DNA of 64,000 nucleotides from Rosa chinensis (lineage: Eukaryota > Streptophyta > Magnoliopsida > Rosales > Rosaceae), in NCBI RefSeq assembly GCF_002994745.2, contig NC_037092.1:84798824-84862823 (forward strand), read 5' to 3'. Numbering within the stretch: position 1 is the stretch's first letter; each line of letters starts with the position of its first letter. Below, piece after piece: positions 43,478-54,150 of this stretch. The notes under the pieces were generated by a model, which made no database searches, was not told the DNA's origin, and worked only from the letters and a program-made list of their open reading frames with translations. The position numbers were made by a program, and so were the translations under genes.

Positions 43478-45892
43478 TCAGCCTTCACTGCTGTATGGTG
43501 AGGGACATGGTGGAACATGTACTTCCACTACACCTTCAAGCATATGCACAACCTTCCTCATAGTGGGTCGAAGAGTAGGGTCTTCTTGAATGCACCAAAG
43601 AGCAACCATGACAAACCTTTCCAGCTTTGTTTTCTCATGCAAGGCCTCCATTTCGTTGTCAACAATCGCATCCCAGACTCCTTCGAGGTAGCGGTCATAG
43701 ACCCAATCGGTTAAAATGGCTCTCTCTTCAGAAACATTTTCCATATCAACGCTTCTCCTGCAGCAAATGACCTCTAGCAGCACCACACCAAAGCTGTACA
43801 CATCGACTTTGGTAGTGATTGGCAGGTTCCGGAACCACTCAGGTGCAACATACCCATTTGTTCCTCTTATGGCAGTTTGAGTCTGGCTCTGATTCATCAT
43901 TAAAAGCTTTGCCAATCCAAAGTCAGCTATCCGAGCATTGTAGTAATCATCTAGAAGAATGTTCTGAGGCTTAATGTCACAATGGATGATCTGGGTACTG
44001 CACTCTTCATGTAAGTACAGAAGTCCTTTAGCAACTCCGTAAGCAATATCAATCCTTTGCTTCCAACTTGGTTTTGTATCAGCAAAAAGAAAGTTTGCTA
44101 ATGTCCCATTGCTCAAGAACTCATATACTAGTAACCGCTCTTGTCCCTCGTCACAATATCCAACAAGTCTAACCAGATTCTTGTGATGTGTCTGACCAAT
44201 TATTTTCAGTTCCGTCTTGAATTCCTTCTCACTATCTTGTACCACAAAATCTAGCTTCTTCACTGCCACTGGGACACCAGAACCAATTTGCAATATTCCT
44301 TTGTAAACAACTCCAAAAGCACCCTTTCCTAATTCTTCGTTAAATCCATTTGTTGCTTCTTTAAGCTCTTCATAACTAAAAGAGCGCAGATTTGAGTCCA
44401 AAACATTTTGGTTAGGCCTCACATGTTTCTTCCGGTAAATGAAGAAAAATCCCATACAAACTATAGCACTTAACATAACGTTAGCAAAGATTGAGGTACC
44501 AAGAAGCGCTGATCCAACGCGTATTAAAGTGGTCTGGTTCTTCCTCTTCTTGTCATCCGGATTTGGCGGTTGAGGAACTGGTAGAGTTAAATTACCCTTC
44601 CTGACTTTGATGAAGGCCTGTGAATTAAGCCCGCTATCCACTCTCCCATTTGAAAGAGGTAACTTCTTTTTCCAACAGGTTTCAACTCTGTAAATAGCAA
44701 CAGCACACAAACAATCTTCAAAGCAAGATTGGTTGCAACTCTCTGGAGTAGAAGGATTTAACTGCATAAAATCTGACAATGGCCAATCCGTATTGTTCAG
44801 CATCTGAACTTCATATATATCATTTGTGGGACTCAGCTTATCTTCTTCACAGCCTTGTATGAAATCCGGCTTGCAATTCCCATACGGATCATTCGGATCC
44901 AGTAAAGAGTATCCTTTTGGGCATGCACAGGTTGGCCTCTGACCTTGGAGAGTGCAGATACTGTTGTAGCCACATACACCAAGACCTGAAGCAACCTCCA
45001 TATTGCATATGTTATCTGGCACTGACCAAACAACACTCCAGTTACCCGAGGAATCTCTCGGGTGAGAGTATTGAGCGAAAACCCCATCAAAGTTGAGGGT
45101 TGCTCTAAGATAGAAGCTCCTAGCTGAGACTGTCTCTGCTTCTTTGATGGTGAGTTTCTCGCCGTTCTCTCTCAGAACATACATGTAGCCTGAGCTATTG
45201 AACTCCAGCTTTGTACCAGCAGTAGAAGAGTTTGAATCACCGGTAGTGTCACTTGCATAGTAAGGCGCGTTGACAAACTCAGTGGGCAAGTTTATGGTGA
45301 CAAGTACAAGGTTGCCATCATCTTGCATACGTAGCTCGAATCTTCCTTTCGAAAAGTTAGTCTCGGATCGTTGAGACCGAAGCTTCCCTCCTTTTTCGAT
45401 ATCCTGCCCTGGTAAAATTGTATGAGTTGGATAATTGAAGGTCTCCCATAAGCTCTCTGAATTGTCACCTTCAAGAACAAAGTTGCCTGTATCATTCAAG
45501 ACCCCAAAGGCAACAACTCCAGAAATGGATTCAGATTTCCAAAGCTGAACACCGCGAGGACTTGTAAGCACTAGTCCACTGTCAGCAGTCAAATTCAGAA
45601 GTGAACCCTTAGCTACAGCTGCAGGACTATCCCCATTATTTGCATACCAAACTATGGTTCTGTCTGGAATCTTGGCATACCATAAAGAAAGCAAGAAAAG
45701 ATCACTGTTTTCGAGTTGTCGAAAACCAAAGGCGAAATCGCCAGAAGGAGAAAGCCATGAGGTGCTGTTACCTGCAGTTGCAGAGAGAGAAGCTCCCACA
45801 TCTACTTTGCCACTATTAGTCTGGACAAACAGAGATTCTAGAACCAGAAACAATGAGGAAATAAGCAGAAGCAGCCGTACTGTAAAAGCCAT
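43478..45892 (-). CDS. G-type lectin S-receptor-like Ser/Thr kinase, copy D (intact)
   Basis: About 804 residues from ATG 45892 (MAFTVRLLLLISSLFLVLES), chosen because the paralogues start there; the frame is open from an upstream ATG at 45949 (823 codons). Numbering from the latter: lectin about 50-190 (SPSGDFAFGFRQLENSDLFL, NDTGNFVL), EGF-like about 325-360 (GYNSICTLQGQRPTCACP), PAN-like about 365-450, membrane span about 478-505, kinase about 535-805. Kinase: loop GKGAFGVV 541-548, Lys564, HCD 656-658, DFG 676-678, APE 702-704. Non-RD kinase like copy B but of the other subfamily, with A, C and E. Predicted plasma-membrane receptor with defence or stress role by family; ligand unknown. Confidence 0.93.
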   Translation of the reverse strand: MAFTVRLLLLISSLFLVLESLFVQTNSGKVDVGASLSATAGNSTSWLSPSGDFAFGFRQLENSDLFLLSLWYAKIPDRTIVWYANNGDSPAAVAKGSLLNLTADSGLVLTSPRGVQLWKSESISGVVAFGVLNDTGNFVLEGDNSESLWETFNYPTHTILPGQDIEKGGKLRSQRSETNFSKGRFELRMQDDGNLVLVTINLPTEFVNAPYYASDTTGDSNSSTAGTKLEFNSSGYMYVLRENGEKLTIKEAETVSARSFYLRATLNFDGVFAQYSHPRDSSGNWSVVWSVPDNICNMEVASGLGVCGYNSICTLQGQRPTCACPKGYSLLDPNDPYGNCKPDFIQGCEEDKLSPTNDIYEVQMLNNTDWPLSDFMQLNPSTPESCNQSCFEDCLCAVAIYRVETCWKKKLPLSNGRVDSGLNSQAFIKVRKGNLTLPVPQPPNPDDKKRKNQTTLIRVGSALLGTSIFANVMLSAIVCMGFFFIYRKKHVRPNQNVLDSNLRSFSYEELKEATNGFNEELGKGAFGVVYKGILQIGSGVPVAVKKLDFVVQDSEKEFKTELKIIGQTHHKNLVRLVGYCDEGQERLLVYEFLSNGTLANFLFADTKPSWKQRIDIAYGVAKGLLYLHEECSTQIIHCDIKPQNILLDDYYNARIADFGLAKLLMMNQSQTQTAIRGTNGYVAPEWFRNLPITTKVDVYSFGVVLLEVICCRRSVDMENVSEERAILTDWVYDRYLEGVWDAIVDNEMEALHEKTKLERFVMVALWCIQEDPTLRPTMRKVVHMLEGVVEVHVPPCPSPYSSEG

Positions 45893-46598
45893 TTGCATTT
45901 GCTGCAACAAATGTGGCTGAGCCAAAAAATAAAAAATGTTGTTGAGCAATTACAACTTGGGAATACATATGTACCACGCACCCAAGTAGCTATATTTCGT
46001 AATGAAGTGTGGACCACGGCCATTTGCTTCCTTGAAAGTTCAGGAATTAGAGGCATGTGCGCCATTCTAGGCATTAATCTTGGCTTGTTTTGGGACTTCG
46101 ACAAAAACGAGTAGCAGAACCTGGACCTGTCACTATGGGGAGGTCATGACTGCCTTCAAACTTCAAACACATTGTCCCTTCACGTACCCTTGACGAAAAT
46201 TCAAGAGATAATGAAACGCACACCTCCATAGATTTCATCATACAATTTTTCCCCTTCTCTTGAAAAATTCGAGAAGCATTTTATTTTTCACTCAAAAATA
46301 ATCAGAGAATAAAAGGTTATTGAACAAGACATGGCCTTAAAAACAAACAATGGTACATGTACCAATGTTCTTGGTTAATATTTCAAATTTTCAATTGACC
46401 TATTTTCATGTCATTCTCGAAATTTTCGTGCCTGACCCGTCTTACGATTCTCTGCAGGTGGATCTTTCTCTTTTCTTTCCTCCTAGGAAGCACCTATGCA
46501 AGTTCCTAGCCAAAATGTGTGGGTAGAACCAGGACTCCATGACTAATTAGTTGTAAAATGTTAAAAGTACCGTCAAGTTAAATGTACCACAAATCTCA
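45893..46598. promoter_or_regulatory. Upstream region of copy D
   Basis: Non-coding DNA between copy D and the Harbinger-like element. The promoter of D should lie in the first few hundred bases. No clear TATA box or other signal recognised. Confidence 0.4.
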
Positions 46599-46977
46599 TA
46601 AGAGCAAGTCCAGCGGTGAGAATTTGACTGGGCAAAAGCATGGAGTGTTGATGTGTTGACCGGGCAAGACTGTTTTTGCAACTCCACCGTTAGAATATTG
46701 TCCAGCCATGTTTTGGCTTTTGATGACCCTAGGCAAAATAAAAGGCAAGCCCGTGACATTTTGTTTGACTTCTCTTGCCCAGCTGCCACCTCCTTCCAGC
46801 AGCATTTATTTAGAAAGTCAGCGTCAGAGCAGCACAGACAGACGAGGAATAGAGCAAGCGTTGTGGGCACACACGAATCAGCAGCTGATAGCGTGGAGGC
46901 AGAGCAGGTTTGTCGCCTAGCGACAACAAGTGGGCAACGACACTTGACGCATGGAAACTTTCCGTTGGATATCAGCA

Positions 46978-47141
46978 AATTTGAAAGCAACGGTCCTTTG
47001 ATCTGGGCCGTTGTTTTCAATTAAATGTGTGGATCCGACGGTAATGGAATTAATAGCAAATTTGAAAGCAATGGTCCTTTGATCTGGGCCGTTGTTTTCA
47101 ATTAAACATTGGTGGATCCGACGGTAATGGAATTAATAGCT
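46978..47141. repeat. Tandem duplication of about 80 bp
   Basis: AAATTTGAAAGCAACGGTCC to GGAATTAATAG is present twice in tandem (from about 46977 and 47056) with a small indel. It lies between the Harbinger-like end and the TATA box. Confidence 0.85.
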
Positions 47142-47208
47142 ATGTATAGGGTTGTAACGTTAAGAAACGGTAAGAAAAAAAAATTGAAAAAAATTCTAAA
47201 AATTTCTC

Positions 47209-47216
47209 TATAAATA
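47209..47216 (+). promoter_or_regulatory. TATA box of the Myb-like gene
   Basis: TATAAATA about 110 bases upstream of the ATG at 47320, with CA-rich transcription-start-like sequence (CATCTCACACCC) about 30 bases later. Confidence 0.55.
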
Positions 47217-47319
47217 CCTAGCATTTTCTTTACATCTCACACCCAAAATACTAGAGTTCATAGTTACACCTTCCTCCTCTTCATATAGCTCTCATCATCC
47301 ATATTTTCCATTATCCTCT

Positions 47320-47664
47320 ATGGCCGAACAAAGGGGAAACACATGTCCAGTGGCTGGACAAGAGGGAGATCAAAATGAAGATGAGGTTACCCAAGACAAA
47401 AGGAGATGGACGGATGAGGAAGATGTTCAATTGTGCAAGTCTTGGAAAGTTGTAGGCCAATGTTCGGCTGTGGGCACAAATCAGAAAAAAAACGACTTAT
47501 GGTTGCGCGTGAAGCAACACTTTGACGCAAATTGGCCCAAGAACCGATCAGCCCAACCTTTGCAGGCAAGGTGGAAAATTTTGAAGGTAGAACTCTTTGA
47601 GTGGCATTGTGCATTAAGGCAAGCGAAAAAATGGTACAAGAGCGGTTCGAATGCGGTTGATGAG
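47320..47664 (+). CDS. Harbinger-type Myb/SANT-like protein, first exon
   Basis: ATG 47320, then an acidic N terminus and a trihelix/Myb-like domain from about residue 28: RRWTDEEDVQLCKSWKVVGQ, NQKKNDLWLRVKQHFDANWP, RSAQPLQARWKILKVELFEW. This domain is the DNA-binding ORF1 partner of PIF/Harbinger transposases (often misannotated in plants as glutathione S-transferase T3-like). The exon ends at GAG followed by donor GTATGT (47665). Downstream exons are missing because an AT-rich tandem array and a hAT element follow, so it is probably a remnant. Confidence 0.65.
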
Positions 47665-47689
47665 GTATGTATTTGTTGATAAATTATTT

Positions 47690-48263
47690 AATTTGTTGAT
47701 ACATTATAGTAAAATATTACATGATAAATAATGTAGTAATTATAATATTGTTTTAATTGTAGTAATTGCTTTTCGTTACAATTAAGATAATTAATTGATA
47801 AATAATGATGTAATTACAAGGATGTTTATATTTGTACTTATTGATTTTTATTGTAAAACGGTGAGATAGTGATTTATTAAAATTATGACCTTTATATTTG
47901 TTGATAAATCTTATTGATACATTATAGTAAAATATGGCTTGATAAATAATTAGTAATTATAATATCGTTTTAATTGTAGTAATTGTTTTTCGTTACAATT
48001 AAGATAATTAATTGATAAATAATGATGTAATTACAAGGATGTTTATATTTGTACTTATTGATTTTTATTGTAAAACGGTGAGATAGTGGTTTATTAAAAT
48101 TATGACCTTTATATTTGTTGATAAATCTTATTGATACATTATAGTAAAATATGGCTTGATAAATAATTAGTAATTATAATATCGATTTAATTGTAGTAAT
48201 TGTTTTTCCTTACAATTAAGATAATTAGTTGATAAATAATGATGTAATTACCCCGATGTTATA
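47690..48263. repeat. AT-rich tandem array, about 217-bp unit
   Basis: TACATTATAGTAAAATAT recurs at 47700, 47919 and 48135, and TTACAATTAAGATAATTA at the same spacing. About 2.6 units of a 216-219 bp repeat, in what would be the first intron of the Myb-like gene. Confidence 0.85.
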
Positions 48264-48799
48264 TTTGTACTTAATATTCATCCATAATTCCATATTCATC
48301 TCAATTCAATAAACCAGCATCGGTTGCTTTCTTTCATAACCTTCTTCGATGGCCTTGCTTAACTCAAGCACTAAGCAACTTCTTTTAGGGGGAAGTGAGT
48401 GCTACACAGTGTTCTAAAAATCGGCCGCCTAGGCGTTGAACGGCAGCTCTCTGCCTCGACTAATGCAAAATGGGAGATTTTGGACGGGCAAGGAATGGGT
48501 GGCCGCCTAGACGGCCCAGGCGAGCGACTAGGCGCTTGAGCGGTTGGGCTAGGCGGGTCTGCTGCTAGGTTTTGCTTGGCGTCGGCATCGGAATCTCTCC
48601 CTTCCCCATCAGATCTGGGGTCGAGACATTGTCGTTTCATAGCTTTGGATCACAAAACACATCAATGAATCCCTTTAAAACAGTAGCAACAAGGTTGCTG
48701 ACATAATTACAACACCACAACCACAATCAAAGACTTGAAATCCAAACCAAAAATTGAAAAATCACAAATGCCCAAAAGCAACAAGCATTACCAAAAGAC

Positions 48800-48909
48800 A
48801 GTAACAAAAGAAAAATAGTTAGTGAAGGCCATGACAGCAAGCGAAACGCCGGCGAAGACGATCTGGGAAAGATGCAGAGTGAGGCTGTCGACGGTGCTGG
48901 GCATGCACT
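48800..48909 (-). pseudogene. Captured CASP-like (CASPL5-type) exon
   Basis: The minus strand, after an acceptor-like TTGTTCAG, encodes MPSTVDSLTLHLSQIVFAGV, SLAVMAFTNYFSFVTVF and ends at a GTAATG donor-like site. This resembles the first membrane span of CASP-like family 5 proteins (four-span membrane scaffolds). It lies inside the hAT element, so it looks like transposon gene capture. No full-length partner is in the window. Confidence 0.5.
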
Positions 48910-50354
48910 GAACAAATTGAAAAGGAGAGCAGATCTTAAACCCATAACATACTTCACCTTTCAATCTCAATGAAACTATTGGGTTTGTCAGGATTTTGAT
49001 TCTTGAACAAATTGAAAGGTAAAGCAGAGCTGCAGAGGTAAACAATGAAAGTCGGAAGTGAAAAGAAGAAATGGTCTCCCATTCTCGCCTCTGACATAGA
49101 CACTGGGCAATGAGAATTAAAAATACTTTTCATATAATATTCTTATTACTCTTATTTATAAATTATAATAAATCTTTAAATATTCATTTTAGTCTTTATA
49201 TATAATTATATATACAGATCCCCTCCAGAGCGGAGCTTCGCTTTGAAATTAACGTGTGAAGTTCGAGTTTTTGGTCACTTTTCAATCACAAATTCACATC
49301 TCGACCGTTCAGTTGTTAGGTACTATTGTATAGATCATCTCTGCAAATTTTCAGCCAAATTGATGATCGTTAAGGTATCTAACTTGCTTAAACCAATGGA
49401 CGGACTAAATCTGTCAACCTGAACCGCACTCTTTAAGGAAGTTATCAATGCCTTAACGATCATCATTGTAAGACCCGAGACTTATATGAATTATTAAAAC
49501 TATGTAATACCCTGCAAATTTGTGACACAAACTATATGATTAGTTAAGATGAAATTTTTGAGATTAATTTTATTATCTCGGTAATCATTAAGGGTGCTTA
49601 GGACAAAATTTTTCTGAAATTTTCATAAGTGATAATGTCCAATTCGAGGACTGGGTTAGTTGTATTAAAGTTCCTATCGAGACGAGTCTGTGGAAATTTA
49701 GGTGAAATTTTTTGGATACTCTAGCTATTTATTATTAAAATTTATTTGAAATAAAGGGAATTTAAGTAGTTGAATCTAGATCGTTGTCTATCACCACTTA
49801 ATCTTGACCATTGAAATTAAGTACATATAAGTTGAGACCAGCTGAGGAAGGGGGGAGAAGCTTCTTCTCGCTTTCGTGAACATACGCAGTCTCATCTCTA
49901 TCCACTCACCGACTCACCGACTCATCGACGCCGCCCAAAAACCAATACTCTTAATCTCTCTGATTATTATCATGGAGAGAAAAAGAGAGGAGAGGGCAGG
50001 AAGGATGGGGGAGTTACCGACTCTCTCTTTCTCTCACATATATTACGGGGGTGATCGAAGGGATCTTTGTCCACAGGGGGAAGAGCTCCAGAAGCTTCAA
50101 GGCTTCTGACTCCTGTCAGTGACTCGATGACCCGCAATGGGTCTCTATCGAAAATCGTCCGTCCAGCCACGACGTGGTGACTAATCGATCTCATTCTATT
50201 TCTCTCCTCGTCGTGGTTCTACCTTCAGTCTTGGTTTGCTGGGCGAGGAAGAAGTATCACAGCTCGAAAGGTTTTTGGTATTCCGGCGACGGTTGGTTAC
50301 ACATGAGGTGAGAAGGTTGGTCCTCTCGTCAAGATCTATGTCCTGGTATAGTTG

Positions 50355-53209
50355 TGTAATACCCCGTAAATTCAAATTATTTTCCGAGGAAATTTTAGTA
50401 ATGATTTCATGGTCATGGGAGAAAGTACGAAGCTTTGAGGAGTTGTGAAATTAGTTCGAACGATTTTATTTCGAAAACGTATGTTATTTAGGGGCACGCG
50501 AAAATCGACTTTTTATACGTTCAGAATTTGGGAAAACTTCCTTCATGAACGTTGTAGAGCTCGTCGATACGATCTCGTGCATATGTGGAACGCAAAAATC
50601 AGAGTTCGTATGAATTAGTTATGATATTTTGAAAAAGTTTCCAGTTTATTATAAAAGCTTCCATTTTTGGTAATTTTCCAAAAATACTTTCAGTTTCCGA
50701 AATTGGAAACTGAACATTCTCTCTCTACCTCACGCGTCCGAAACGTCGGTAAACTAAGCAACCACGTCCTTCAGCTTCGCCTCACTCCTCCGAAGCCGTC
50801 TGTGGCAACCTTGCACGGCGGCGCGGCCTGTAGCGGCGGCGGCAAGCTTGTTTCGATTTGAGTTCGATTTTAGTCAACGACGGTTTTCTCCTAGCTCCGG
50901 CCACCAAAACTTCCGATCCTTAGCTCTATGAACTAGCCTCAACCTGCTGATCATCATACCAGAAGGATCGCACCTGGAGTGACCGGATTCACGTTCGTCG
51001 GAGCTCGACTGTTTTTGATCGAACACCAAAACCTTTCGATCGTGATATCTCGAGTTGTAGTGCTTCGTTTTGATTTATTTTTGAACCAGTGGATTCTACT
51101 TGATGTTCTTAACAACTATATACAAGGAATAGAGGCCTGAAATTGAAGTTTTTACGTCGAATTCGTGGCTCGCCGGTTTCTGCATTTCTTCGCCGGTTTC
51201 TGGAAAATTTCCGGCCACCTTCAAACTGTTCTAGGTAATTTTCGACCACTTCCATTCATTTTCAGACTTCATGATAGTTAAGAAAATTTTTGGGCTTGAT
51301 GAGATGAAAAGGACCAGCCCGGCCACGACACCATTGGCGGTGGTCGGCGGCGGCTCTGTCCAAACTCCGGCGTCCCTTTTCCGGCCACCTCCTGGGGTCA
51401 AAAATGTGTTTTCTTTACATTTTTAGATTCTACGTTTCGATACGATCGTTTGCATATATTATTCATAATTTTTGGATATCGTATGATTTAGTTATGAATT
51501 TTACGGTTTCAATTAATTTCGATTGTTTGATTAATGATCTGTGAAGATCGGACCGTCCGATGGACTTGTAGTTTTGATATGTTGATTGTATGACTGTCCC
51601 AGTGACCATGTGTGGTCATGGGCGAAGATCTGACCGTTGGATCTTCGTATAATTGCTAAATAGTGATTCGGAGTGCGATTCGTGAGAATCCGACCGTCGG
51701 ATTTTCATGAAACTTTGTGGAGATGTTTATAAGGAAGATTCAGGAAGATCCGACCGTTGGATCTTCGTGATAATTTTGGAGGATGATCCTAAGGGTAATC
51801 CGTGAGGATCCGACCGTTTGATCATCATATAATTTCGATCTGACCGTTGGATCGTCGTTTAATTTTGTTTATGAGTTGTGGGCTAAGTTATGATCATGTT
51901 TGATTAGGTGATTGACGGTCTTCCTTGGTGAGCGGTTTTGGTGTGTATTGTGAAATTGAAGACACAGCGGGATTAGAGGTGAGTAAACCTCACGTGGTTC
52001 ATATTACGAACCGAGTACTTTTAATTACTTTATTTTGTTGTAATTGTGTGAAAATATTTATGGAATAAATATTTGTTTTTAAATCATATGGACTTGATCA
52101 ACTACGGTCCATAGGTAAGTAAAATGCTTTAATTATACAAAATGAATTTCCTGATTTTCTTGTGTGAATTATAGTTGGTATTAGTGATTATCCCTGAGCG
52201 GATGATTACGTGTATATATATATATATATATATACGTGTATATATATATGGAATGGTGTGACATTGAGGTGTGTGTGAAATTACGATAATTTGGTTATGA
52301 TATGATATTGTCCTTGAAATTGCCATGATTATTTATGATAATGTTAACCGATAAATGTGTGTGATAATCATGTTGACCTTCTGAGTTGATTTGAGGGTAG
52401 AAATGTAGTGCTCAGAGGACAGGGAGAGTCCGAAGAACGCCTGTTAAATAATAACAGAAATGTAGTGCTCTGAGGACAGGGAGAGTCCGAAGAACGCCGG
52501 TTAAATAATAACCGAGATGTAGTGCTCTGAGGACAGGGAGAGTCCGAAGAACGCCGGTTAAATAATAACCGAGATGTAGTGCTCTAAGGACAAGGGGAGA
52601 GTCCGAAGAACGCCGGTTAAATAATAACCGAGATGTATATCGTTTATTTAATCCTTGGCTCAGGTGACAGATAACGATGTAGTTAGAACTCTAACGTGTT
52701 GTTGGTGTTGGGTCCAAACAGTTAGGATGGACCAAAGTAGTGATATTGTGGATTAGAGGATTGTGGAAATGTATTCGTTGTGGATTTTCCGTGTTTTGGT
52801 TTGATGTTTCCTTACAAATGTTGAGATTGTTGGTTGTTTACTTGAGCTAAAATAAATATGATTTAAAATCAACAGTTCCTTCTTGTTTACTCATACGGGC
52901 TGTCATGGCTTACCGGGTTTGGTGTTGTTGCAATCCCGGTACACTATTCAAATTGTGTAGCGGGTAGTCCTGCAGGTCAGGAGGATCATGGCGGAGATAG
53001 TGTGGATTAGAGTATTGTTTTAGTTTTACAGCCTTGTAAATTGTGAGGTGAGTGATGCTCAAATTGAGCTTTACAAATTTACTTTGTACAAGTGAGTTGT
53101 ATTAATTAAGTTGAGTTTTTTTTTAGATTTGAAATTTGAGTGGTGTGTGTTGTGGTTGTTTATTCATGTTTCGGATTTGAATTTATTATTCAAAATTCGG
53201 GGCGTGACA
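50355..53209. mobile_element. Solo LTR B (2855 bp), gypsy-like
   Basis: TGTAATACCCCGTAAATTC ... TTCGGGGCGTGACA with target duplication AGTTG (50350-50354, 53210-53214). The ends are inverted relatives of each other (CCCCG/CGGGG). No coding sequence. 51540-51860 has repeated GATCCGACCGTTGGATC-type palindromic motifs, and 52405-52632 a 57-bp tandem array. Homologous to solo LTR C at 60836-63575. Confidence 0.85.
52405..52632. repeat. 57-bp minisatellite in LTR B
   Basis: Four units starting at 52405, 52462, 52519 and 52576, each with GTAGTGCTCTGAGGACAGGG, AGAGTCCGAAGAACGCCGG and TTAAATAATAACCGA. The last two units are the most alike. Confidence 0.9.
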
Positions 53210-53506
53210 AGTTGTTTCTCAATTTAATTGAGTTCTGAATGAATTGGTGTTCTGGGGCAAAACTATTGCCTTTCCTCTCAAAAATTGGGATTATTTTCAA
53301 ATGAATTCGAGGTCGGGATGTTACAATCATTTTGGCTGAAAATTTGCAGAGATGATGTATACATTAGTACCTAAAAACTGAACGGACGAGATGTGGATGT
53401 GCGACTGAAAAGTGACCAAAAACTCGAACTTCACAGGTTAATTTCAAAGCGGAGCCCCGCTCTAGATAGGATCTGATTATATATATATATGAAAATATGA
53501 TTGGAA

Positions 53507-53559
<53 letters not shown>

Positions 53560-53562
<3 letters not shown>

Positions 53563-53967
53563 CCCTTCTTGGGTGCGGACGTCCGCACTTTCTGCTTCGG
53601 TGCGGATTTTCAGTTTTTCTCCACTTTCCAATCATATTTTCACATCTTAGCCGTTCAGTTTTTAGGTCCTAATGTATAGATCATCTCTTCAAAATTTCAG
53701 CCAATTTGGTGATCGTTAAGTTATCCAAAACTGCAATTTACCATCATAAATACGAACGGTTCAGGTTCGACAAATTCAGTCCGTTCGTGTAAATTGCAGT
53801 TTTGGATACCTTAACGATCACCAAATTGGCTAAAATTTTGTAGAGATGATCTATACATTAGGAACTAAAAATTGAACGGTTAAGATGTGAAAATATAATC
53901 GGAAATTGGGAAAAATGGCAAATCCGTACCTTTTTGCTTCGGTGCGGATATCTGCACCTGAGCAAAG

Positions 53968-53970
<3 letters not shown>
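53560..53970. mobile_element. Second foldback MITE (411 bp)
   Basis: The left arm (GGGTGCGGACGTCCGCACTT, ATCATCTCTTCAAAATTTCA) and the right arm are inverted copies meeting near 53770. The sequence GATCATCTCT.CAAA is shared with 49215-53475. It is flanked on both sides by (TA)n tracts (53511-53559, 53971-54017), suggesting insertion into a TA microsatellite with TA-type duplication. Confidence 0.8.
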
Positions 53971-54020
<50 letters not shown>

Positions 54021-54150
54021 TGTACATATATATTTGTATATGCATGAAAATTAAATTATAAATTAAAAAAAAATGAAAACCGCCCTAGACACTAGTCTCT
54101 TGGCCACCGCCCGACTAGCGCCTAGTGATTTTTCGAACCTTGGTTCTACA

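Larger units (their letters stand above)
46599..47664 (+). mobile_element. PIF/Harbinger-like element, left end and Myb-like gene
   Basis: The left end shows GAGCAAGTCCAGCGGTGAG (about 46601-46619), a Harbinger-type terminal sequence after a TAA triplet. A coding exon follows at 47320-47664. No matching right terminus was found, so the element is truncated or its other end is degraded. Confidence 0.45.
49467..53325. mobile_element. Solo LTR A (about 1 kb, interrupted)
   Basis: Starts TGTAAGACCCGAGACTTATA, ends GAGGTCGGGATGTTACA; target duplication ATCAT (49462-49466, 53326-53330). Its own length is about 999 bp because solo LTR B with its duplication sits inside. Ends resemble Ty3-gypsy LTRs; class inferred. 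Confidence 0.85.
49215..53475. mobile_element. Foldback (long inverted repeat) element, split
   Basis: The left arm 49215-49466 (CAGATCCCCTCCAGAGCGGA, AAACTCGAAC-type strand, GATCATCTCTGCAAATTTTC) is the inverted copy of the right arm 53326-53475. Ends CAGATCCCCTCCAGAGCGG / CAGATCCTATCTAGAGCGG match. It contains two short counter-oriented segments around AACGATCAT. Without its insertions it would be a hairpin of about 400 bp. It is of the same family as 53560-53970 and inserted in AT-rich DNA. Confidence 0.8.
48407..54142. mobile_element. hAT element carrying nested insertions
   Basis: Ends CAGTGTTCTAAAAATCGG and, complementary at the right, CAAGGTTCGAAAAATCAC; the target duplication GTGCTACA (48399-48406) / GTTCTACA (54143-54150) matches 7 of 8. 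Subterminal CGCCTAGGCG-like repeats (GGCCGCCTAGACGGCCCAGG) lie inside both ends. Subtracting the two foldback elements and everything inside them leaves about 1.06 kb, close to the other hAT element (1074 bp). The left arm holds a captured CASP-like exon. Confidence 0.85.

Noticed and set aside
50667..50861. Possible gene in LTR B (also the 61-kb equivalents)
   Set aside because: The frame is not conserved between LTR B and LTR C and has no domain.
52393..52640. CRISPR-like regular repeats
   Set aside because: Units are contiguous 57-bp tandem copies without unique spacers, in a plant LTR.
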